From Rhodanobacter sp. UBA5168 (GTDB lineage: Bacteria > Pseudomonadota > Gammaproteobacteria > Xanthomonadales > Rhodanobacteraceae): a stretch of 6,701 bases of DNA. Below the pieces are notes generated by a model that worked only from the letters and a program-made list of their open reading frames with translations, ran no database searches and was not told where the DNA came from. The DNA lies in contig DHXA01000053.1 in the NCBI GenBank assembly GCA_002413455.1, forward strand, positions 1 to 6,701, given 5' to 3'. The position numbers and the translations under genes are program-made. Numbering within the stretch: position 1 is the stretch's first letter; each line of letters opens with the position of its first letter. This document shows, piece after piece, positions 1 to 6,701 of the stretch.

Positions 1-2042
1 TACGGCTCGACCTTGTAGACGTCCATTTGCCCGGCGTCGATGCCGTGGTTGACCGGGTTGATCATGCGCAGCAGTTCCCATGCGCGGGTGCTGTCGCCCA
101 GTTCGGCGAACGCCATCGCGGCCCAGATCGCAGCATGCGTGTACTGCCCGCCGTTCTCGCGCACGCCGGGCACGTAGCCCTTGATGTAGCCGGGATCGAG
201 CGTGGATTTGTCGAAGGGCGGGTCCAGCAATTGCACCAGGCCGGCGTCGCGGCGCACCAGATGCTGGTCCAGCGAGTTCATCGCCTGCAGCCGGCGCTCG
301 GGCGAGGCGACGCCGGACAGCACCGACCAGCTCTGCGCGATCGAGTCGATGCGACACTCGTCGTTGCTGCTGGAACCCAGCGGCGTGCCATCGTCGAAAT
401 ACGCGCGGCGATACCAGGCGCCATCCCATGCGTGCTGCTCCAGCGCCACGCGCAGCTGGCTCACCTCGCCTTCGCAGCGCAGCGCAAACGCGTCGTCGTG
501 GTGCTGCCGGGCGACTTCGGCAAAGCGCGAAAGCACCTCGCAGGCGAAGAAACCCAGCCACACGCTTTCGCCGCGACCGGCCTCGCCGACCCGGTTCATG
601 CCGTCGTTCCAGTCGCCGGCGCCGATCAGCGGCAGGCCGTGCACGCCGCGCGGCAGGCTGTGTTCGATCGCGCGCACGCAGTGCTGGTACAGCGTCTCGT
701 TGAGGCCCGATGGCTGCGGCAGGTCGTAGTAGGACTCCTCGCCGGGATGCAGCGGGCGCCCTTCGATGTAGCCCACGTGTTGTTCCAGCACGCCGGTGTC
801 CGCCGTGGCCAGCACGTAGCGGCTGGTGGCCAGCGGCAGCCACAGGTAGTCGTCGGAACAGGCGGTGCGCACGCCGCGGTCCAGCGGCGGATGCCACCAG
901 TGCTGCACGTCGCCTTCGGGGAACTGATGCGCCGCACACAGCAGCAGTTGCGCGCGCGACAGTTCGGGGGCGGCGTGCAGGGTGGCCATCGAATCCTGCA
1001 GTTGATCGCGAAAGCCGAACGCGCCGCCGGATTGGTAGTAGCCGCTGCGTGCCCAGATCCGGCAGGCGATGGTCTGATACAGCAACCAGCCGTTGGCCAG
1101 CACGTCGAGCGCCGGCTCCGGCGTGCTGACCTGCACGGCGCCGAGCGTGCCGGCCCAGTGCGCACGAACTTTCTCCAGCGCCTGCGCGGCGGTGCCGCTG
1201 CCGCGGAACCGTTGCACCAGCGAGCTGGCGTCGGCGATGTCGCGGCCGAGGCCGAGCCGGAATATCACCTGGCGCTGTTCGCCGTCGTCCAGCGCCACGT
1301 TCATCTGCAAGGCTGCGCACGGGTCCAGTCCCGCGCCGAGGCGGCCGGACAGATGCGTGCGCGCCAGCCCGGCGGGAGCGGCGGTGCTGCCGTTGCGACC
1401 GAGAAATTCGCGGCGGTCGCCGTCGATGCCGCGAGCGGGATCGTCCACGTCGAAGAACGCCACGCGGTTCGGAAATTCGGTGTTGTAGGCATTGCGCGCG
1501 AACAGCGCGCCGCTGGCCGGATCCGACTCGGTGACCACATGCATCGACGTGCGCTCGCGCAGATCGCCGAGCAGCCATTCGACGTAGCCGGTGACGCTGA
1601 GCCGGCGCGGCTGGCCCGAGGCGTTGCGCAGTTTCAGCACCGAGAACTTGACCGATGCATCCAGCGCCACGTAGATCCACAGTTCGGAGTGGATGCCGTC
1701 CTCGTCGTGCTCGAACACGCTGTAGCCGAAACCGTGGCGGGTGACGTACTCGCCGTTGCCGCGGCTGGGCAGCGGTGTCGGCGACCACACCTGGCCGGTT
1801 TCCTCGTCGCGCAGATAAAGCGCCTCGCCGCTGCCGTCGCTGATCGGATCGTTGTGCCATGGGGTGAGGCGGAACTCGTGCGCGTTCTCGCCCCAGGTAT
1901 AGGCGCTGCCGCTTTCGGAGATCACCGTGCCGAAGTGCGGGTTGGCCAGCACGTTGGCCCATGGCGCCGGCGTGGCATCGCCCGGCGCCAGCGTGATCAC
2001 GTACTCGCGGCCGTCCGCGCTGAAGCCGCCGTGCGGGTTCGC
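1..2042 (-). other. Catalytic GH94 phosphorylase module (C-terminus cut by window)
   Basis: This module phosphorolyses beta-1,2-glucan chains to release glucose 1-phosphate, and in the family it controls the length of the chain before cyclisation. It begins with NPHGGFSADGREYVI (1555-1569) and the supersandwich signatures SESGSAYTWGEN (1595-1606), TPWHNDPISDG (1613-1623), YLRDEETGQVWSPTPLPS (1629-1646) and EFLGRNGS (1765-1772). The (alpha/alpha)6 part runs from about residue 1851. It carries GFRDQLQDSM (1896-1905), the acid-catalyst motif D2030-W-N-D2033 (bases 603-614) inside GDWNDGMNRVG, GESVWLGFF (2044-2052), and the loop ENGGQYTHA (2182-2190) expected to help bind phosphate. The window ends after INPVNHG (2214-2220) and VYKVEPY, close to the end of the family's barrel. 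Everything visible looks intact, so an active enzyme is likely. Confidence 0.92.
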
Positions 2043-5000
2043 CAGCCGCAGCGCCGAGGCTGTCAAGGGCGGCATCGGCGAGGACGACGGGATGCGTCGC
2101 GCCCTGCTCGGTTCGAAGCGCGGTGCATGCGTTTCCGCGCGGCGCCGACTGATCTGTTCGGCCAGGCTGCCGCGATTGTCGGCCAGGATGATGCGTGCAC
2201 TGGCCTGCATCACCATGCGGTCTTCACCCGACAGCTGCTGCGCCGGACGCACGAAGATGCCGCCCGGGCGATCGAGCAGGCTCGCTTCGCTGCCCGAACC
2301 GATCAGGCCCATGATCAGGTCCTGCAGTTCCTGCCGGTAGCCGGCGCGGTCCTCGTTCCAGATCACCAGATCGACCGCCAACCCTTTCAGCCGCCAGTAG
2401 GCGTGCGCCTGCACCACCTGGCGCACCAGTTCGATGCGCGCCGGGTCGGCGATCTGCAGCAGCACGATCGGCAGGTCGCCGGAGATCGACTGGCCCCACA
2501 AGCCGGACTGTCCGCGCCGGTTGCCGCGCAGGATGCCGGGCTCGGCGCGCAGGTTCGCGTTCGGGTAGATGATCGAGGTGGCCATGTGTTCGTACAGCTG
2601 CGCATCGGCGAGGCTGGCATTGAGCTGGCGCAGCAGCACCTGGCTGTGCGTCCAGGCCAGGTCGAACACGCGGTCGGCGAGGTGGCGGTCGCGGTATTTG
2701 CCGATCAACCGCACGCAGCCAGCGCGGTTTTCGGCCATGCCGGTGACGAAATCGATCGTGGCCGATTGCTCCGGCTCCAGCGTGATGCGGCAGCGGATCG
2801 CCACGATCGGGTCGAGCACCGAACCGTCGCTGTTGGACAGTTGCGCCTGCTCGCGATCGAGCATCTGCGGTTGCGCCACGCTGCGGCCGCGGCCGATGAA
2901 ACGCGCGCGGTCGGTCTCGTACGAGATCGCGTCGATGTGGGCGTCGTGCACGGCCAGCAGGTGGCACATCCACGGCACGTGTTCGTCGGCCGCGCGCGGC
3001 CGGCGCGTGCACATGATCGCCTGCAGCTCGGGCACCAGCTCGGTCTGCACGAACAGCTTGCTGAAGGCCGGATGCAGCGCATCGGCGAGCGGCGGCGCCA
3101 GCACCACCTCGGCATAACTGGTCAGCTCGATCGTGCGCCGGATGCGGCTGCGATTGGTGATGCGGGAGCGGCGCAGCTCGATGTCGTCTTCGGGCGACAC
3201 CACGATCTCGGTATGCGCATCGAACTCGCGCTCGCGCACGCGGAACTCGGCGCGCGCATCGGAGAAGATCGCCTCGAACTGTTCGGTCTTTTTCAGCGTG
3301 GGCTGGTACGCGGTGGACCAGTACTCGCCGCTGGCCACGTCGCGCAGATAGCAGAACATGCCCCAGTGATCGCGCGTGCTGTCCTCGCGCCAGCGGGTCA
3401 GCGCCAGCTCGCCGCAGCGGCTGTAGCCGCCGCCGGCGCTGGAGACCATCGCGTGGTAGCGGCCGTTGGACAGCAGCTGCACCGCCGGCCGCGCCCGGTC
3501 CGGGTCGGTGAACACGCGCAGCCGCGCTTCGGCCGCGCGCGTCTGGCCGTCCATTTCGGGGAAGCCCGACGCGTGCAGGTATTCCGCTGCGGTCTTCGGC
3601 ACGCGTTCCTGCAGCAGCAGGCTGGTGGCCTGGAACTGCGGGTCGGACTCGAAACGCCGTTGCATCGGCCGGTCCAGCAACGCATACGCCAGCGCCAGCA
3701 GGCTCATGCCCTGGTGGTGCGCCATGAACGATTGCACCAGCGCGGAGGTCTGCCCCAACGGCAGCCGGGCCGGGGTGTAGTCGATCGCCTCGTACAGGCC
3801 GAAGCGTCCCGCGGCGCCGGCCTCGGCCAGTCGCTGCAGGTTCCGGGTCGCCGCCGCCGGCGCCACCATCATGGCCAGCGCGGTGGCGTACGGCGCGATC
3901 ACCACGTCGTCGCCGAGGCCGCGCTTGAGGCCCAGCCCGGGTACGCCGAAGGCGCGGTACTGGTAGATGAAGTGTGCGTCCAGCGTGTTGTAGCCGGATT
4001 CGGAAACGCCCCAGGGCACGTTCAGCTGGTTGCCGTACTCGATCTGTCGCGCCACCGCGGCACGGCAGGTCTGGTCGAGCAGGGTGCCTTCGTAGCTCGG
4101 CATCACCAGCGTCGGCATCAGGTATTCGAACATCGAGCCGGTCCACGACAGCAGCACCGGTTCGCCGCCGCTGGTGGTCAGCAGCCGGCCCAGCGAGAAC
4201 CAGTTCTCCTGCGGCAGCTGGCCCTGCGCGATGCCGACGAAACTGGCCAGCCGTGCCTCCGAGGCGAGCAGATCGTAATAGCCCGCGTCGAGGCGGCGGT
4301 CGTCCACGTTGTAGCCGATCGCCAGCAGATCGCGCGCGCTGTCGTACAGGAAACGGTAGTCCATCAGCGCCAGTTCGCCGGCCTGGTGCGCCAGATATTC
4401 GATCGTCGCGATGCGTTCGCGTGCCCGTTCGCGCACGCCTTCGGCACCGGCTGCGGATGGCCAGCACAGCGGTTCGACCCACGCCAGCTGCACCAGTGTG
4501 GGGATGCCGCCGAAGCCGGCGTCGTCGTCGGGCGGCGGATCGAGGTTGAAGACGGCGGCCTCGTCGCACAGGTCGCTGCATTGCTCCAGCAGCGCGCTGA
4601 GCCAGAATTCGGCGTCGCTGCCGGCTTCGGGTGCCAGCGCCTGCGCCAGTACGTGGGCGTGATCCAGTTGCCGCTGCAGCAGGGTCAGCGCCGCGCCGGT
4701 GGTGGCCGGCGGCGCGGCCAGCGCGGTCTGCAGTTCCTGTCGCAGCGGATCCAGTGCGAGGCTGCCACCCTTGTCGAGGGTGTCGTCCAGCACGTGCACG
4801 ATGTCGAGCAGGCCCTGCAGCACCCGCGGCTGGAACACGGGCTCGTCGATCAAGGCCAGCAGACCCGGCCGCAGGGTCAGCAGATGGCCGGCGAGGTTGC
4901 CGCTGTCCACCGCCGAGATGTACAGCGGCGCCAGCGGTTTCAGGCTCTGCGTGTCGTACCAGTTGTAGAAATGGCCACGATGGCGCGGCAGCTGCTGCAT

Positions 5001-6701
5001 GGTCGCCAGCGTGTTGTGCGTACGATCGAGCAGGCGGGAGGCGCTCAGAAAGCCGAAGTCGAAGCCGGCCAGGTTCGCCAGCAGCGCCATGCCGATGTTG
5101 GTCGGCGAGGTGCGGTGGGCGATCACCGGCCCGGGCTGTTCCTGCAGGTTGTCCGGCGGCAGCCAGTGGTCGGCCGGGCCGACATGGGTATCGAAGAACG
5201 CCCAGGTGCGACGCGCCAGCACGCGCAGGAAGCGCGTCTGTACCGGCGTTGGCGCAAACGCGTCGGGCTTGCGCGGCTGGCTGATCCACCACGCCAGCGC
5301 CGGCGACAGCAACCACAGCAGCAGCAACGGCGCCGCCAGCAGCCACACCATCGGACGCTGCAGCGCCAGCGCCGCGCCCAGCAGCAGTGCCAGCAGCGGG
5401 CCGGTCCACATCAGTCGCCACAGCGCTGCCGGTGCGTTGCTGCTGCGTCGCTCGACTTCGCTGGAGGTCTGCCACTGCAACAGGTGGCGACGGCTGATGG
5501 TGATCCGCCACAACGTGCGCACGATGGCGTCGAGCTGATACAGCACCTCGTGCGGCAGCCATGCCAGGCCCAGCGCCATCCGCGCAAAATGCAGCATGCC
5601 GGCGTTGAATCCGGCGCGCAGGTGCTGGTCGATCTGCACGTCGCGCGGCTTTTGCACCAGCTCCAGCAGGGCCGACAGCAACGGCGGCACCAGCACCATC
5701 GACAACACCGCCAGCGTCCACGAAAACACCGGCAGGATCACCAGCCAGCCGGTCACCAGCAACACCAGCAGCGACGTCGGCACCAGGCTGCGCCGCAGGT
5801 TGTCGAGGATCTTCCAGCGCGACAGCGCGGTGAGCGCGTTTCGACGCCAGCCGTCCTGCGCGCCGGGTGCCCATGGCAGCAGCCACGGCAGCAGCTGCCA
5901 GTCGCCGCGGATCCAGCGATGGCGGCGCTTGATGTCGGCGCCGTAGCGCGCCGGGTATTCCTCGAACAGCTGCACGTCGCTGAGCAGGCCGGCGCGCGCG
6001 TGGCAGCCTTCGACGAGGTCGTGGCTGAGGATGCGGTTTTCCGGGAAGCGGCCGGCCAGGCTCAGCTCGAACGCGTCGATCGCGTAGATGCCCTTGCCGA
6101 TGAACGAGCCTTCGCGGAACACGTCCTGATAGACGTCCGAAACCATCTGCGTATACGGGTCGATGCCGGCGTCGCTGCCGTACAGCTGCGCATAGCGCGA
6201 GCGCGCGGTGCTGGGCAGGCTGATGCCCACGCGCGGCTGCAGGATCCCGTAGCCGGATACCACGCGTCGCTGCAGCGGGTCGTACACCGCGCGATTGAGC
6301 GGGTGGTCGATGGTGCCGACGAACGCCTGTGCCGAGTCGCGCGGCAGCTCCGTGTCGGTGTCCAGCGTGATCACGTATTGCACCCGCGGCAGCGTCGCGA
6401 TGTCGCCCACGATCAGCGCGAAACGATCGTGCGCGTTGCCGCGCAGCAGCGCATTGAGATCGGCCAGCTTGCCGCGCTTGCGTTCGTGGCCCATCCAGCA
6501 GCGTTCGGCGGCGTTCCAGCGGCGCGGGCGGTGGAACAGGAAAAACCGGTCGGCTTCGACGCTGGCGTAACGCTCGTTGAGCGCCTCGATGCGGCGCCGG
6601 GCCAGCCGCAACAGCGCGTCGTCGCCGGGCAGCGTTTCGCTGTCCGCGTCGGCGAAATCGGTGAGCAGGGCAAAATGCAGATGTTCGTCGCGGTTGCCGA
6701 G
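1..6701 (-). CDS. ndvB: Cyclic beta-1,2-glucan synthase (NdvB/ChvB/Cgs family), partial at both ends
   Basis: This inner-membrane enzyme makes cyclic beta-1,2-glucan, a periplasmic and envelope glucan, from UDP-glucose. One frame is open across the window for 2,233 codons, with neither start nor stop visible. Domains in order are GT84 (residues 1-300), a membrane block (305-473), a cyclisation domain (486-1012), a GH94-like module without catalytic motif (1040-1513), a linker (1514-1553) and catalytic GH94 (1554 to the edge). Signature motifs are all intact: the DTD of GT84 at 114-116, RRHRW at 259-263, RTSPTNIG at 530-537, MAHHQGMS at 993-1000, GDWNDGMNRVG at 2029-2039 and ENGGQYTHA at 2182-2190. 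The protein primer and initiation segment, plus further membrane helices known for the family, should lie upstream, beyond base 6701. The end of the GH94 barrel should lie just beyond base 1. Family and architecture are certain. The symbol is by homology (chvB and cgs are synonyms). The unrelated Pseudomonas aeruginosa protein called NdvB is much shorter and is excluded by this architecture. Confidence 0.97.
2043..2162 (-). other. Interdomain linker rich in Arg, Pro and Ser
   Basis: Residues 1514-1553 join the two GH94-like modules. They include an Arg-rich part (RRRAETHAPRF, residues 1519-1529) and a Pro/Ser stretch (RRIPSSSPMPPL, 1535-1546), with none of the conserved motifs seen on either side. 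Composition and position indicate a flexible, poorly conserved connector. The codons are also less uniform than in the domains: AGG at bases 2103-2105 is the only AGG I found in the whole reading frame, and an ACA codon follows at residue 1548. The reading frame is continuous across it. Confidence 0.65.
2163..3584 (-). other. First GH94-like module, non-catalytic copy
   Basis: Residues about 1075-1335 form a beta-rich supersandwich-like segment of the old glycosyltransferase family 36 type. They are followed by a shorter helical part (about 1340-1513) containing LWGQSISGDLPIVL (1401-1414). The segment matches the later GH94 module at a steady offset of about 508-511 residues. Examples are SNGRYHAMVSSAGGGYS (1078-1094) against 1586-1602, YLRD (1118-1121) against 1629-1632, GEYWS (1125-1129) against GQVWS (1636-1640), and SYAEVVL (1195-1201) against GYVEWLL (1705-1711). 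No DWNDG motif and no ENGGQYTHA loop occurs in this copy, and its helical part is about half the length of the catalytic one. A structural or glucan-binding role is my inference. The two-copy arrangement itself is normal for NdvB proteins. Confidence 0.85.
3666..5246 (-). other. Cyclisation domain (glucoamylase-like, GH189/PF10091 type)
   Basis: This central domain is now understood in the family as the transglycosylase that closes the linear beta-1,2-glucan into a ring. It is related to GH144 and GH162 beta-1,2-glucanases. Visible conserved stretches are LPPDNLQE (514-521), RTSPTNIG (530-537), GHFYNWYD (576-583), AVDSGNLAGHL (597-607), IGYNVDDRRLD (795-805), SWTGSMFEYLMP (852-863), WGVSESGYN (897-905), FGLYEAIDY (967-975) and MAHHQGMS (993-1000). 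The last third, from about residue 790, is the part that older Pfam descriptions call glycoamylase. E859, E901 and E971 stand in the conserved segments and are the obvious carboxylate candidates. I cannot assign which ones act in catalysis without an alignment to a solved structure. The domain is complete and unbroken here. Confidence 0.87.
5283..5789 (-). other. Membrane block between GT84 and the cyclisation domain (two hydrophobic pairs)
   Basis: Residues 305-348 are almost entirely Leu, Val, Pro, Trp and Ser and are long enough for two helices, broken near ILPVFSW (322-328). A second hydrophobic stretch at about 428-473 also fits two helices, with the short polar break LQRPM at 447-451. 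Between them, residues 349-427 carry many Arg and His residues mixed with hydrophobic ones (for example TLWRITISRRH at 396-406), as expected for an interfacial or cytoplasmic segment. An even number of crossings keeps GT84 and the following domains on the same, cytoplasmic, side. This agrees with the family model of cytoplasmic synthesis and length control before export. The exact helix ends are my estimate from hydrophobicity by eye. Confidence 0.8.
5802..6701 (-). other. GT84 glucosyltransferase domain (N-terminus cut by window)
   Basis: This cytoplasmic inverting glucosyltransferase transfers glucose from UDP-glucose to the growing beta-1,2-glucan chain. Reading starts inside the domain at LGNRDEHLHFALLTDF (residues 1-16). 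It continues through the family hallmarks FHRPRRWN (56-63), GHERKRGKL (71-79), the DxD as D114-T-D116 (bases 6354-6362), GYGILQPRVG (150-159) and SDVYQDVFREGSFIGKG (189-205). Next come SHDLVEG with D228 and the (Q/R)xxRW motif as R259-x-x-R262-W263 (bases 5913-5927). The D, DxD, D/E, (Q/R)xxRW set is the catalytic signature studied in Brucella Cgs. The DxD-to-D228 spacing agrees with what I recall for that protein. The upstream lone Asp motif of this fold would be outside the window. No key residue is missing in the visible part. Confidence 0.93.

Noticed and set aside
202..1488. Overlapping plus-strand open frames of about 90-180 codons
   Set aside because: They are antisense to the GH94 catalytic module, rich in Arg, Ser and Ala, without motifs. 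The conserved protein on the opposite strand accounts for the sequence.
5281..5400. Dense CAG/GCAGC-like repeated triplets that look like a simple repeat
   Set aside because: They are Leu (CTG) codons on the minus strand within a hydrophobic membrane segment, mixed with Ala and Trp codons, not a true tandem repeat.
2224..5886. Large minus-strand open frame of 1,220 codons as a possible second gene
   Set aside because: It is out of frame with the clear NdvB sequence, has low-complexity Ala/Arg/Gly composition, carries no domain motif, and is explained by the scarcity of T at third codon positions.
4411..5946. Plus-strand open frames opposite the membrane and cyclisation domains
   Set aside because: Same reason: the protein composition is that of antisense high-GC DNA, the frames overlap one another, and none resembles a known family.
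1..6701. Promoter, terminator, RNA gene, CRISPR or mobile element inside the window
   Set aside because: The coding frame occupies every base. I saw no clustered direct repeats, no terminal inverted repeats, no hairpin followed by a T run, and no AT-rich gap.

Overview
The whole window lies inside one very large protein-coding gene on the minus strand. Reading the reverse complement from base 6701 gives 2,233 consecutive sense codons (first full codon 6701-6699, last 5-3) with no stop and no frameshift. Both ends of the gene fall outside the window. The protein is a cyclic beta-1,2-glucan synthase of the NdvB/ChvB/Cgs family, a multidomain inner-membrane enzyme usually about 2,700-2,900 residues long. 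From the position of its motifs, roughly 500 N-terminal and 100-200 C-terminal residues are missing.

Layout in the direction of translation (right to left; residue numbers count from the first codon in the window): a GT84 glucosyltransferase domain (residues 1 to about 300); a membrane block of two hydrophobic pairs (about 305-473) separated by a short amphipathic stretch; a cyclisation domain of the glucoamylase-like/GH189 type (about 486-1012); a first GH94-like module without the catalytic motif (about 1040-1513); a Pro/Ser/Arg-rich linker (1514-1553); and the catalytic GH94 phosphorylase module (1554 to the window edge). In the known family scheme, GT84 extends a beta-1,2-glucan chain from UDP-glucose, GH94 trims the chain by phosphorolysis and so sets its length, and the central domain closes the ring. 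A separate ABC transporter (NdvA/ChvA/Cgt) then exports the ring to the periplasm. That transporter is not in this window.

The sequence is roughly two-thirds G+C by eye, with a strong preference for G or C at third codon positions. This, with the NdvB family, suggests a high-GC proteobacterium. The family is best known from Rhizobiales but also occurs in gamma- and betaproteobacteria such as Xanthomonas relatives. I cannot place the organism more precisely. The base composition also produces many long stop-free frames on both strands, including a 1,220-codon one in another minus-strand frame; I regard them all as shadows.

There is no intergenic DNA. I see no promoter, terminator, RNA gene, mobile element, CRISPR array or DNA-level repeat. 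This is a conserved housekeeping or envelope gene rather than an accessory region, and I found no sign of an undescribed system.
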